DNA from: an uncultured Desulfuromonadales bacterium
GTDB lineage: Bacteria; Desulfobacterota; Desulfuromonadia; Desulfuromonadales; Geopsychrobacteraceae
DNA length: 64,000 bases
Assembly (NCBI GenBank): GCA_945787295.1
Contig: CALZHQ010000010.1
Location: forward strand, 1 to 64,000
Direction: 5' to 3'
Below the pieces are notes generated by a model that saw nothing but the letters and a program-made list of their open reading frames with translations, did not search any database and had not been told where the DNA came from. The first letter of the stretch is position 1. Every line of letters begins with the position of its first letter. The translations under genes were made by a program, and so were the position numbers. Below are positions 16,984 through 25,766 of this stretch, piece by piece.

Positions 16984-17023
16984 AATAAAAAGTGTCGCCG
17001 ACCGGTAAAGAGGTCGGCGACAC
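16984..17023 (-). terminator. Intercistronic terminator/attenuator between dnaK and dnaJ
   Basis: On the minus strand a perfect 12-base stem GTGTCGCCGACC/GGTCGGCGACAC (arms 17012-17023 and 16992-17003) with an 8-base loop is followed at once by TTTTTATT. It lies between the dnaK stop and the dnaJ start in one operon, so it probably works as a partial terminator or a 3'-end stabiliser of dnaK mRNA. Confidence 0.75.
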
Positions 17024-17041
17024 ATTATCAGTCTGCAAAAA

Positions 17042-18946
17042 TTACTTCTTTTCCTTGTCGTCGACATCTTCGAACTCAGCATCGACCACATCGGCATCAG
17101 CAGTCCCTGCGTCTGCTCCACCAGCGGCGTCTCCTTCATCCTGAGCCTGGGCGTACATCATCTCGGCCAGTTTGTGGGAGGCTTGTGCCAACGCTTCGCT
17201 CTTGGTTTTGATCTCTTCCGGATCATCACCTTCCATGGCTGTTTTCAGTGCCGCCAGGGCGTCTTCAATCTGTGACTTGGTGGCAGCGTCGAGTTTTTCA
17301 CTGTGCTCGGAGAGCGACTTCTCGGTGGTGTAGGCCAGACCATCGGCCTGGTTGCGGGCTTCGATCAGCTCGCGCTTTTTCTTGTCATCACCGGCATGGG
17401 TTTCCGCTTCCTTGACCATGCGATCGATTTCTTCTTCCGACAGACCGCTCGAGGCTGTGATCTGGATCGACTGCTCCTTGCCGGTACCAAGGTCTTTGGC
17501 GCCAACATGCAGGATGCCGTTGGCATCGATATCGAAGGTGACTTCGATCTGCGGCACACCACGCGGGGCCGCCGGAATCCCGACCAGTTCGAAGTTACCG
17601 ATGGTTTTGTTATCGGTGGACATTTCCCGCTCACCCTGGAGCACGTGAACCGAAACCGCCGGCTGATTGTCGGCAGCGGTGGAGAAGACCTGGCTTTTCT
17701 TGCATGGCACGGTGGTGTTCTTCTCGATCAGCTTGGTCATGACGCCACCGAGGGTTTCGATCCCGAGGGACAGCGGAGTCACGTCGAGCAGCAGAACATC
17801 TTTGACGTCGCCGGTCAGAACGCCGCCCTGGATCGCTGCGCCGATGGCAACAACTTCGTCCGGGTTAACGCCCTTGCTGGCATCCTTACCGAAAATCTCT
17901 TTGACCTTTGCCTGCACAGCCGGCATCCGGGTCATACCACCGACCAGAATAACTTCGTTGATCTCGCTGGCCGCCAGGCCGGCATCCTTCATGGCTGTCT
18001 GGCAGGGCGCAACCAGACGACCGATCAGCTCGGCACAGATGCTTTCCAGCTTGGCGCGGGAGAGCTTGATATTGAGGTGCTTGGGACCGGATTGATCTGC
18101 GGTGATAAACGGCAGGTTGACATCGGTTTCCATCGAGCTGGACAGCTCACACTTGGCTTTTTCCGCGGCTTCCTTGAGACGCTGCAGCGCCATCTTGTCA
18201 CCGCGCAGATCGATACCCTGATCCTTTTTGAATTCGTCGGCAACATAGTCGATGATCTTCTGGTCGAAGTCTTCGCCGCCAAGGAAGGTGTCGCCGTTGG
18301 TCGACTTGACCTCGAAGACGCCGTCACCCAGGTCGAGGACCGAAACGTCGAAGGTCCCGCCCCCCAGGTCGAAAACGGCAATGGTCATCTCATGCTTCTT
18401 ATCGAGACCGTAAGCCAGAGAAGCAGCAGTCGGCTCGTTGATGATCCGCAGCACATTGAGGCCGGAAATCTTACCGGCATCCTTGGTCGCCTGACGCTGC
18501 GAATCGTTGAAGTAGGCCGGAACGGTAATAACCGCATCGGTGACCGTCTCGCCGAGGTAGTCTTCGGCGGTCTGCTTCATCTTCTGCAGGATCATCGCCG
18601 AGATTTCCGGGGAGCTGTACTGCTTGCCGCGGGACTCAACCCAGGCGTCACCATTATCCGCTTCGATGATCTTGAACGGGCTGATTTCGATATCTTTCTG
18701 CACCGGTTCGGTATTGTACTTACGCCCGATCAGACGCTTGATGGCGAACAGGGTGTTCTCCGGGTTGGTCACCGCCTGGCGCTTGGCCTGCTGGCCGACC
18801 AGTCGTTCACCGCTTTCCGTGAATGCAACCATCGACGGGGTGGTGCGCGAACCTTCCGAGTTGGCGATAACAACCGGTTCGCCACCCTCCATAATCGCGA
18901 CGCAGGAGTTGGTGGTTCCCAAGTCGATTCCGATAACTTTACCCAT
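17042..18946 (-). CDS. dnaK: Chaperone DnaK (Hsp70)
   Basis: This ATP-dependent chaperone binds exposed hydrophobic peptides. The 634-residue protein begins [22 protein letters not shown], carries the actin-fold phosphate loops ([19 protein letters not shown]), the VGGMTRMP motif and a C-terminal lid ending in an acidic [13 protein letters not shown] tail. Length and motifs are canonical. It sits between grpE and dnaJ; a terminator-like hairpin follows. A long open frame on the opposite strand (17303-19063) is the well-known codon-bias artefact of dnaK genes. Confidence 0.98.
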   Translation of the reverse strand: MGKVIGIDLGTTNSCVAIMEGGEPVVIANSEGSRTTPSMVAFTESGERLVGQQAKRQAVTNPENTLFAIKRLIGRKYNTEPVQKDIEISPFKIIEADNGDAWVESRGKQYSSPEISAMILQKMKQTAEDYLGETVTDAVITVPAYFNDSQRQATKDAGKISGLNVLRIINEPTAASLAYGLDKKHEMTIAVFDLGGGTFDVSVLDLGDGVFEVKSTNGDTFLGGEDFDQKIIDYVADEFKKDQGIDLRGDKMALQRLKEAAEKAKCELSSSMETDVNLPFITADQSGPKHLNIKLSRAKLESICAELIGRLVAPCQTAMKDAGLAASEINEVILVGGMTRMPAVQAKVKEIFGKDASKGVNPDEVVAIGAAIQGGVLTGDVKDVLLLDVTPLSLGIETLGGVMTKLIEKNTTVPCKKSQVFSTAADNQPAVSVHVLQGEREMSTDNKTIGNFELVGIPAAPRGVPQIEVTFDIDANGILHVGAKDLGTGKEQSIQITASSGLSEEEIDRMVKEAETHAGDDKKKRELIEARNQADGLAYTTEKSLSEHSEKLDAATKSQIEDALAALKTAMEGDDPEEIKTKSEALAQASHKLAEMMYAQAQDEGDAAGGADAGTADADVVDAEFEDVDDKEKK

Positions 18947-18986
18947 ATCTCATATCCTCCTTCTGGATCTCTATTAAGCAGACCGA

Positions 18987-19601
18987 TTAATTTTCGTCTG
19001 TTTCCGTTGATTGATTATTCTCTTCATCCGGCTCAGGATCGACCGGGGCCTTGGCGACCATGACCATCGCCGGGCGCAACAGCCGCTCGTTGAGCTGATA
19101 ACCCTTCTGCATCTGTTGAGCAACTGAGTTGGCCGGGTATTCCTCGGTTTCCATCTGCCCCATCGCCTGGTGCAGCGCCGGGTCAAACGGCTGTCCGAGA
19201 GATTCAACCGGCGTGACCCCGAAGCGGTCCAGCACCTGGTTGAACTGAACAAGAGTCATCTGCACCCCTTCAAGCAGACCTGCGCCTGTTTCACCCATTT
19301 CTGTCTGTGCGGCATGCTCGACTGCCCGCTCGAGGTTGTCGATAACCGGCAGAATGTCGCGCAAAATATTTTCGTTGGCAAACTTGGCCAGTTCTTCTTT
19401 CTCTCGCTGGGTCCGCTTGCGCAGGTTCTCCATGTCAGCCAGAGTTCTCAGGTACTGTTCCTGATGCGCCTTGGCCTCGCATTGCGCTTTTTCCAGTTCC
19501 GCCTGCAATTCTTCCTCCGGCGAAACGTCTTCTGCAGCGGCTGTCTCCTGCTCTTCACTTGCAACCGTTTCCGGCTGTTCTTGCGGTGCTTTTTTCCCCA
19601 C
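18987..19601 (-). CDS. grpE: Nucleotide exchange factor GrpE
   Basis: GrpE releases ADP from DnaK. The 204-residue protein has an acidic N-terminal tail, a long coiled coil (YLRTLADMENLRKRTQREKE at about 50-70) and the C-terminal beta domain with LDRFGVTPVESLGQPFDPALHQAM. A short tail ending in acidic residues follows. It lies between hrcA and dnaK, with a 40-base gap to dnaK, in the standard order for this operon type. Confidence 0.95.
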   Translation of the reverse strand: MGKKAPQEQPETVASEEQETAAAEDVSPEEELQAELEKAQCEAKAHQEQYLRTLADMENLRKRTQREKEELAKFANENILRDILPVIDNLERAVEHAAQTEMGETGAGLLEGVQMTLVQFNQVLDRFGVTPVESLGQPFDPALHQAMGQMETEEYPANSVAQQMQKGYQLNERLLRPAMVMVAKAPVDPEPDEENNQSTETDEN

Positions 19602-19623
19602 CTTTACGACTCCTTGTTGACTT

Positions 19624-20664
19624 TTATTCTGCTTCCCGCTCCAGAATCCGGCTGACCAGCTGGGCGGTAAAATCTACGATCGGAATGACCTGGGAGTAGG
19701 GCATCCGGACCGGGCCGATGACACCAAGAGTACCGATCGCCCCTTTCTGATTGGAAAAACTCGAGGTTACTAAACTACAACCTTCGATTTCGACATGCTG
19801 ACTCTGACTACCGATAAAAATCTGCACCCCATGGGCAGCCTGGCCACGATCGAGTAACTCGATCAGGGTCTTTTTACTCTCCAGGGTCCGGATAATCCGT
19901 TTCATCTGATCCGGGGTGGAAAACTCAGGTTGTTCCAACATCAGTGAGGTGCCGGAAACAAAGATCAGATCCTCCGCCTCATCCTGCAGGGCAGCACTCG
20001 ACAAACTGAGCGCCTGCTTCTGCAACTGATCATAACGACTCCGCTCGTTCTTCAGCTCACGGGCGATCTTTTCCCGCACATCCTGAATGCTCATGCCGGT
20101 GAGCTCGTGGTTCAGATAATTACTGATCCGCTCCAAATCATGAGTACTCAGTTCGGGCGCCCCGTCGATGATCTTGTTCTGAACCAACCCGGTCTCAGAA
20201 ACATAAATAACCAACAAACGGCCATGCGACAGACGGACAAATTCGATCTGCCGGAAGACGGTCGAGGCGAATTTTGGTGCCATCACCAAACCGGTATAGT
20301 TGGAAAGCCCCGACATCACCCGCCCCACTTCCTGCATGACGTCTTCCATCTTCATGCCTTTGAAGCGGTAATTCTTCCGCAGCCTGGACTCCTCATCCTT
20401 GCTCAGATCGCGGACCTTCAGCAGTGAATCGATGTAGTAATGAAACCCTTTATCAGTCGGAATCCGCCCGGCCGAGGTGTGCGGCGAGCAGAGAAAACCC
20501 ATCTCCTCCAGGTCGGACATAACGTTACGCACCGAGGCCGGCGACAGGTTGAAACTGTGGCGACGGGTAATGGCACGACTGCCGACCGGCTCGGCCGAAG
20601 AGATGTAATCCTCGACGATCGCTTCGAGTATATTTTGGCTGCGCTCATTCAGCTCTTCAGCCAT
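19624..20664 (-). CDS. hrcA: Heat-inducible transcription repressor HrcA
   Basis: HrcA binds CIRCE and shuts off the chaperone operon until it loses activity in heat stress. The 346-residue protein starts MAEELNERSQNILEAIVEDY, has the winged helix with SPASVRNVMSDLEEMGFL, and ends with the regulatory domain containing QKGAIGTLGVIGPVRMPYSQVIP. The ATG at 20664 follows CGGAGTGA by 7 bases. A longer frame from 20724 would begin inside CIRCE and is rejected. It is the first gene of the operon and therefore autoregulated. Confidence 0.96.
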   Translation of the reverse strand: MAEELNERSQNILEAIVEDYISSAEPVGSRAITRRHSFNLSPASVRNVMSDLEEMGFLCSPHTSAGRIPTDKGFHYYIDSLLKVRDLSKDEESRLRKNYRFKGMKMEDVMQEVGRVMSGLSNYTGLVMAPKFASTVFRQIEFVRLSHGRLLVIYVSETGLVQNKIIDGAPELSTHDLERISNYLNHELTGMSIQDVREKIARELKNERSRYDQLQKQALSLSSAALQDEAEDLIFVSGTSLMLEQPEFSTPDQMKRIIRTLESKKTLIELLDRGQAAHGVQIFIGSQSQHVEIEGCSLVTSSFSNQKGAIGTLGVIGPVRMPYSQVIPIVDFTAQLVSRILEREAE

Positions 20665-20717
20665 AAGCTTCACTCCGAAAAAAAGAGCCATACAAAGAGA
20701 TGGCCGCCGCGTAGCTG

Positions 20718-20744
20718 TTAGCACTCATACAAGAAGAGTGCTAA
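20718..20744 (-). promoter_or_regulatory. CIRCE operator (HrcA binding site)
   Basis: The textbook inverted repeat TTAGCACTC-N9-GAGTGCTAA is present without mismatch (20718-20726 and 20736-20744), between the promoter and the hrcA start. It puts the hrcA-grpE-dnaK-dnaJ operon under HrcA control. Confidence 0.97.
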
Positions 20745-20750
20745 CACGAC

Positions 20751-20779
20751 ACATTATCAACGGCCCTGTGCTTTGTCAA
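20751..20779 (-). promoter_or_regulatory. Promoter of the hrcA operon
   Basis: On the minus strand TTGACA (20774-20779), a 17-base spacer and TAATGT (20751-20756) form a good vegetative promoter. The predicted start of transcription falls at the upstream edge of CIRCE, so bound HrcA would block initiation. Confidence 0.8.
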
Positions 20780-20844
20780 GCCGAATAGGCGCAAAACGAA
20801 GACGTACGGGGGAAAGGTCCGGGCCGAGGAATTTTCGGAAGAGG

Positions 20845-21981
20845 CTACAAAAACGAACTGATCAAGTGATCGTAGAGCAACCAGCCCTGCAGATCGAAGC
20901 GCCAACTATCATCAACCAGCGTCAAGCGCTCCGCATGACGCTTAAACGCCGCTCGAAACGCCTGCTCCGGGAAGACCCCAAAACGCTCTTTGAAACGCGA
21001 GCGCGATAGGCCGTCAGCAGTTCGCAACGCCAGATAGATGGTTTCCGCCATTGCCGACTGACGGTCAAAGGACTCTAACAACTCTTGCACTTCGCAGCCT
21101 AGCCGGAGCCGATTTCGGTACCTCGCCAGATCTGGCGGCACATACCAGCGCTCCCCCCAGCCGGCAGCGAGATAACTGTGAGCGCCACAGCCGAGTGCCA
21201 GGCAGCCCTGCCGGTGCCAATAAACCTGATTGTGCCGGCAACGGTGACCAGGCAGGGCATAATTGGAAATTTCGTAATGCTCAAAACCGGCAGCAAGCAA
21301 CATCTGATTGATCAAAAGATAACTGTCCGCATATTGCTGATCATCGACTTCGGACAGCTCGCCAGAATGCAAGTGATCGGACAGCCGGGTTCCGGGTTCA
21401 ATCGTCAGGCCATACAGGGACAGATGCTCAGGCTCCAGGGTCAATAACCCTTCAACATCGGTTTGCAATTGTGCCAGCGATTGTCCCGGCAGGGCAAAAA
21501 TCAGATCGATACTTAAATTCTCGAACCCGGCCGCGCGGGCTGCGGCGACTGCCTGGCGAGCCTCAGCGGCTGAATGCACCCGCCCGAGCAACTGCAAGTT
21601 ATCGTCACTAAGCGACTGCACCCCAAGGGAAAGTCGATTGACACCCAGCTGCCGATAACCATTTAATTTTGCGCCTGTCAATGTCCCCGGATTGGCTTCC
21701 AATGAGATTTCACAGTCGGCGGCAAGGCCGAAACTGTTCTCAAGCCTCTTGAGCAACCGACCAACCTGGATTGGCGAAAGCAGCGAAGGCGTCCCGCCAC
21801 CGAAAAAAATCGTCCGCAGTGGCCGGCTGTCAGGATGGGCCTGTTGCAGCAGCGTCAGCTCCAAGCCGAGCAACTCCAGATACTCGTCCAACTCTGTGGA
21901 CAAAAAGGAGCCTTGGGAGAAAAAGTCGCAGTAGTGACACTTGCGCAGGCAAAACGGGATGTGGATATAGAGACTACTCAT
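20845..21981 (-). CDS. hemW: Heme chaperone HemW (radical SAM)
   Basis: This 378-residue radical-SAM protein of the HemN-like family begins MSSLYIHIPFCLRKCHYCDF, with the [4Fe-4S] ligands C11, C15 and C18 (CxxxCxxC). The short N-terminus without the extra HemN residues, and the fourth cysteine being replaced by Phe (CHYCDFFS), mark it as HemW, a heme-binding chaperone, and not as the oxygen-independent coproporphyrinogen oxidase HemN. GGGTPS and the C-terminal HemN-type domain are present. It lies between the heat-shock operon and the Mrp cluster, on the same strand. Confidence 0.9.
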   Translation of the reverse strand: MSSLYIHIPFCLRKCHYCDFFSQGSFLSTELDEYLELLGLELTLLQQAHPDSRPLRTIFFGGGTPSLLSPIQVGRLLKRLENSFGLAADCEISLEANPGTLTGAKLNGYRQLGVNRLSLGVQSLSDDNLQLLGRVHSAAEARQAVAAARAAGFENLSIDLIFALPGQSLAQLQTDVEGLLTLEPEHLSLYGLTIEPGTRLSDHLHSGELSEVDDQQYADSYLLINQMLLAAGFEHYEISNYALPGHRCRHNQVYWHRQGCLALGCGAHSYLAAGWGERWYVPPDLARYRNRLRLGCEVQELLESFDRQSAMAETIYLALRTADGLSRSRFKERFGVFPEQAFRAAFKRHAERLTLVDDSWRFDLQGWLLYDHLISSFL

Positions 21982-22020
21982 CCGCTCACAAATCCCCCCG
22001 GAAGCCCTGGGGGACAGGGA

Positions 22021-23796
22021 TCAGTTAAAATAGAGCAGCGACATGACGGCCAGGAAAACGACCGCCAGCAAGACATTGCCGCCAATGGGATAAGCCTGAG
22101 CTTTGGTGCGATGATCGATCTCCTCGTTGTAACGTTCCAGCTGACCCTCTTCACCAGTCGCTTCTGTCATCAATAGGGCAGCATGCTTCTGCACGTTACG
22201 GGAGGGATTGGAAAAGAAGCGACTGAGCAGGCCGGGAATCTTCTGCATAAATATCCGATCGCCAAACTCATTGATCCCGTTGAAGATTTTATCACAGACG
22301 CGATACAGCCAGGGCATTCCCTTACGGTAGACCAGATCAGCATCCAGATTGACAGACCGGATTTCTGCCGGATAGATGCCGGCCAGCAGCAACAGCGTAA
22401 ACGCCAAGGCGGAGAAGAACAGTAACTGGGTCTGAGCGATTACGTGGCTGGCTGAGTAAGGTGCATAGTCGGTCGCAAAGGGCAGCAACTGATAGAGAAA
22501 GTTCGGAAAACTGCCGATAAAGATGCACAAGAATGCCGTCATCCCCATAGCCAGCAGCATATGCTTCGGGGCTTCCTTGCAGCGCAAACCTGAATCGTGG
22601 GAAAAGAATGCAAAGAACGGAATCTTGATGCCGGCGTGATGAAAAACCCCGGCCGAGGCGAACAACAGGACAAACCAGACCAGCCGCAAGTCGCCATGCG
22701 CCGCCGCTTCCATCACCATCGATTTACTGACAAAACCGCTGAACAGCGGAAATGCTGAAATTGATGCCGCACCGACTATACAGAAGGTACAGGTCCAGGG
22801 CATCGATTTGTAGAGTCCGCCCAGATCGGTCGCATTGATTTTGCCGGTCCGATACATGACCGCGCCCATGGTCATGAACAGCAAGCCTTTAAACAGAATG
22901 TCGTTAAAGGCGTGGGCGACCGCACCGTTGATCGCCAGCTGAGTCCCGATGCCGATGCCAACGACCATGAAACCGACCTGGTTGATCAGTGAATACGCCA
23001 GGACCCGGCGGAGATCGTTTTCGATGACGGCGAAGAAGATCGGGAAGCCGGCCATCCCGACACCGATCCAGATTAACGCCTCGGTCCCGGGAAACGCCCG
23101 GGCCAAAAAGTAAACCGCCGTCTTGGTCGTAAAAGCTGACAGAAAAATTGTGCCGGTAATCGTCGCTTCGGGATAGGCATCGACCAGCCAGGAATGCAGA
23201 AACGGCCAGGCACAGTTGACTCCAACGCCGATAAAAATGAGATAGGAGGCGAGACCTTCCAGGCCGATAAATCCGAAGGCCGCAGACCCGGTCTGCTGCA
23301 CCTGAATAATAATCCCCGCCAGCAGACACAAGCCACCGGCAACGTGAACCATAAAGTATCTGGCCCCGGCAGCAATAGCGGCTTTAGTCCGTTTCGCCAA
23401 GACCAGGAAGGTCGCACTGATGGTCAGCATTTCCCAAAAGACGAACAGCGTGAAGAGATCGCCGGCAAAGGTGACTCCCAATGCCGCACCAGCGTAAATT
23501 GTCCCGGCAATATTCTGCACGCGGTCATCCACATGCCAGGCATAGAGATTGGAAATAAAGGCAATGATATGAAAGATATAGCCGAATATCAGACTGAGCT
23601 TATCAAACTTCCCCAGGACCACCTCAAACCCGAGAAATTCATAAGTCCAATAACTGCCGACCGGGATGGCCAGCAGATTGATAAAGCTGAGAACCGGGAG
23701 CACTAGCAACCAGACCCCTTTGGCCTTGCCCTTGAGAAAAATAAGTGGCAAGGCCCCGAGGATCAGGACCAGTGCGGGCGGCAACGCATTAATCAT
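22021..23796 (-). CDS. Mrp/NuoL-type antiporter subunit (third MrpD-like protein)
   Basis: This 591-residue multi-spanning protein has the proton-antiporter core of NuoL/MrpA/MrpD (Pfam Proton_antipo_M): FVFWEMLTISATFLVL with the conserved Glu, the channel Lys in FLSAFTTKTAVYFLARAFPG, and KGLLFMTMGAVMYRTG. A C-terminal extension of about 130 residues bears a hydrophilic loop and a final helix. The ATG at 23796, with GAGG 7 bases upstream, is chosen over an earlier GTG/TTG reading; it overlaps the small upstream gene by 8 bases. It probably provides one of the ion paths of the Mrp complex encoded by the rest of the operon. Confidence 0.85.
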   Translation of the reverse strand: MINALPPALVLILGALPLIFLKGKAKGVWLLVLPVLSFINLLAIPVGSYWTYEFLGFEVVLGKFDKLSLIFGYIFHIIAFISNLYAWHVDDRVQNIAGTIYAGAALGVTFAGDLFTLFVFWEMLTISATFLVLAKRTKAAIAAGARYFMVHVAGGLCLLAGIIIQVQQTGSAAFGFIGLEGLASYLIFIGVGVNCAWPFLHSWLVDAYPEATITGTIFLSAFTTKTAVYFLARAFPGTEALIWIGVGMAGFPIFFAVIENDLRRVLAYSLINQVGFMVVGIGIGTQLAINGAVAHAFNDILFKGLLFMTMGAVMYRTGKINATDLGGLYKSMPWTCTFCIVGAASISAFPLFSGFVSKSMVMEAAAHGDLRLVWFVLLFASAGVFHHAGIKIPFFAFFSHDSGLRCKEAPKHMLLAMGMTAFLCIFIGSFPNFLYQLLPFATDYAPYSASHVIAQTQLLFFSALAFTLLLLAGIYPAEIRSVNLDADLVYRKGMPWLYRVCDKIFNGINEFGDRIFMQKIPGLLSRFFSNPSRNVQKHAALLMTEATGEEGQLERYNEEIDHRTKAQAYPIGGNVLLAVVFLAVMSLLYFN

Positions 23797-24052
23797 AGTA
23801 ATCCTCTTTACGCATGACCAAAGGTCGCAACATATATTTGGAGACAATCACCAGGATGACGCAGGCAACAAATCCATAGACAGCATAAAAACCGAAATAC
23901 TCCTCCCAGGGGAACAAGGCATGCTTATGATAGAAAATGTCGATGCTCAGAGTGAGGCCGGTCAGGGTGAAAAATATCACCAGCAAGCGCTTCACATTCT
24001 GTGGCTTGTCGAACATTCCAGGCTTATCGTTTGACGCATTTTCTTGTTTCAT
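23789..24052 (-). CDS. Small membrane protein of the Mrp cluster (87 residues)
   Basis: The protein has a hydrophilic N-terminus (about 20 residues), two predicted membrane helices (about 22-40 and 53-76) and a charged tail ending RKEDYYD. I do not recognise a family. It is embedded between two MrpD-like genes and overlaps the downstream one by 8 bases, so its product is likely an accessory or assembly subunit of the antiporter. Confidence 0.7.
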   Translation of the reverse strand: MKQENASNDKPGMFDKPQNVKRLLVIFFTLTGLTLSIDIFYHKHALFPWEEYFGFYAVYGFVACVILVIVSKYMLRPLVMRKEDYYD

Positions 24053-24094
24053 AAGACCTCCCGAGCAGATCTCTTTGCTGCTTCAGTGACCGGC

Positions 24095-24232
24095 TTACAG
24101 GGTACGGAATAGCACGTAGGCAAGATAAAGTATTCCAAGTGTGATCGCGACCAGAAAAACCGGCCGGTAACCCGGCACTTCCTCATGGTCGAGAACCATT
24201 ATTTCTTCATGTTCGGACTTTTCGCTACTCAT
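24095..24232 (-). CDS. Very small single-helix protein of the Mrp cluster (45 residues)
   Basis: Reading from ATG at 24232 gives MSSEKSEHEEIMVLDHEEVP, a short linker, then one membrane helix (about 25-43, FLVAITLGILYLAYVLF) and stop at 24095-24097. GGAG lies 6 bases before the chosen ATG; another ATG directly precedes it. The acidic N-terminus and single helix resemble small stabilising subunits of respiratory complexes. It lies 9 bases after the second MrpD-like gene and 42 bases before the 87-residue gene, all in the same direction, which supports it being translated. Confidence 0.6.
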   Translation of the reverse strand: MSSEKSEHEEIMVLDHEEVPGYRPVFLVAITLGILYLAYVLFRTL

Positions 24233-24241
24233 CATCAACTC

Positions 24242-25711
24242 CTAAAGACCGAGTGCCATCTGCGCCAGTCGGTAAAATACTGTAGGCCAGAAAAACAGCA
24301 CCAGCGAACAAACCGCGGTAATCGACAGCGGCACCAGACAGAAGGTCGGCGCTTCCTTAATCCCTTCAGGCTCACCTTCTGTGGCCGGCAAAAAGAAACC
24401 ACGATAAACAATCGGGAAAAAATAGAAGGCATTCAGCAATGAACTCACCAGCAACACAATCAGCAGGACCAATTGTCCACTCTCAATCGCTCCGATAGCC
24501 AGATTCCATTTGCTGACAAACCCGCCGAGCGGTGGCATGCCGATGATGCTCAGGGAGCCGAAAAAGAATGCCAGGTAGGTAATCGGCATGCGGCGGCCAA
24601 GACCGTCCATCTGGCTGATATATTTCTTTCCCGCCGCCACGTAGATGGCCCCGGCACAAAAGAACAGGGTGATTTTGCCGAAGGCATGCATGGCAATATG
24701 CAACAGCCCGCCGGTCATACCGACCGCCGAAAGCATCCCGGCACCGAGAATCATGTAGGACAGTTGTCCGATGGTTGAATAAGCCAGCCGGCGTTTCAGG
24801 TTGTCCTGGGTCAGAGCCACCAGCGAGGCAACCAATATGGTTATAGAGGCCAGGCTGGTTATCACCCAACCGAGGTTAACTGCCGCCAGCTGTTCCGGGC
24901 CGAGGATATGGAAAATGACCCGCAGAATCGAAAACACCCCGACCTTGACAACCGCGACACCATGCAGAAAAGAACTGACCGGGGTCGGGGCCACCATCGC
25001 CGCCGGCAACCAGCCATGAAATGGCATCAGCCCGGACTTGGCAAACCCGAACAGGAAGAGCACCAGTAACAGCGCCAGGGTCTCGGCCGAAGCGCCGCTG
25101 CCGGCCATAATCCCGCCGATCTTGAAATCGAGAGTGCCGGCCAGGGAATAAACAATCAACATCGCCGGCAGCGCAAAACCGATCGAGGTCCCGAGGATAT
25201 AGGTCAGATACTTGCGTCCCGATTTGCGCGCTTCGGCATTCTGCTCATGCGTGACCAGCGGGTAGGTCGACAGCGAGAGCATCTCGTAGAACAAGTACAG
25301 GGTCAGCAGGTTGGCGGAAAATGCCACGCCGAGAGTCGCCGATATCGCCACCGCGAACGAAGCGAAATAACGGGTCTGCGCATGCTCTTTGAGCGTCCGC
25401 ATGTAACCGATAGAGTAGAGCGAGGTGAAAAACCAGAGGATCGAGGCGACCAGGGCGAAGAACATCCCCATGGCATCGACCCGCAGGGCAAGCGGTACCC
25501 CCGGCACCACTTCGGCGATGGTGAACTCGTAGCCACCACCGGCCAGAACCGCCGGCAGTAACGAGGCAACAATGATGACTTTGCCGAATGCAGCCAGCAG
25601 GGTCCAGCTCTCCCGCAGGTTGGGAGTGCGGCTAGAGAGCATGATCGGAATCGATCCCAGCAGGGAGATCAGCACGGCCGCCAGCGGCCAGATCGAAGTT
25701 TGGTAGCTCAT
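24242..25711 (-). CDS. Mrp antiporter subunit D-like protein (second copy)
   Basis: This 489-residue protein has about 14 membrane segments of the NuoN/MrpD family. Conserved features are LYLFYEMLSLSTYPLVTH (essential Glu), FGFAKSGLMPFHGWLPAAM (channel Lys and His), and RRLAYSTIGQLSYMILG. It pairs with the 493-residue MrpD at 25767-27248, from which it is separated by a perfect hairpin. It should act as a proton- or sodium-translocating subunit of the Mrp complex. Confidence 0.88.
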   Translation of the reverse strand: MSYQTSIWPLAAVLISLLGSIPIMLSSRTPNLRESWTLLAAFGKVIIVASLLPAVLAGGGYEFTIAEVVPGVPLALRVDAMGMFFALVASILWFFTSLYSIGYMRTLKEHAQTRYFASFAVAISATLGVAFSANLLTLYLFYEMLSLSTYPLVTHEQNAEARKSGRKYLTYILGTSIGFALPAMLIVYSLAGTLDFKIGGIMAGSGASAETLALLLVLFLFGFAKSGLMPFHGWLPAAMVAPTPVSSFLHGVAVVKVGVFSILRVIFHILGPEQLAAVNLGWVITSLASITILVASLVALTQDNLKRRLAYSTIGQLSYMILGAGMLSAVGMTGGLLHIAMHAFGKITLFFCAGAIYVAAGKKYISQMDGLGRRMPITYLAFFFGSLSIIGMPPLGGFVSKWNLAIGAIESGQLVLLIVLLVSSLLNAFYFFPIVYRGFFLPATEGEPEGIKEAPTFCLVPLSITAVCSLVLFFWPTVFYRLAQMALGL

Positions 25712-25734
25712 CGCAGAATTTGCCCAATCAGTTA

Positions 25735-25763
25735 GTATTCATCCGGAGCGCCCGGATGAATAC
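25735..25763 (-). other. Perfect 12-base hairpin between two mrpD-type genes
   Basis: GTATTCATCCGG (25735-25746) and its exact complement (25752-25763) enclose a 5-base loop in the 55-base gap between the two large antiporter genes. No U-run follows on the minus strand (TAACTGATTG), so a role in mRNA processing or stability, setting the subunit ratio, is more likely than termination. Confidence 0.6.
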
Positions 25764-25766
25764 CAA

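Noticed and set aside
15894..16985. A 363-codon plus-strand frame opposite dnaJ
   Set aside because: It is an antisense shadow of a gene with all DnaJ motifs; no ribosome site or motif.
17303..19063. A 586-codon open frame on the plus strand opposite dnaK and the end of grpE
   Set aside because: Long antisense frames across dnaK are a known result of codon bias; the predicted protein is low-complexity in style, has no family motif and lies fully over a canonical gene.
20665..20724. Longer hrcA start at 20724
   Set aside because: It would put the start codon inside the CIRCE operator and adds residues without family resemblance; the ATG at 20664 has a proper ribosome site.
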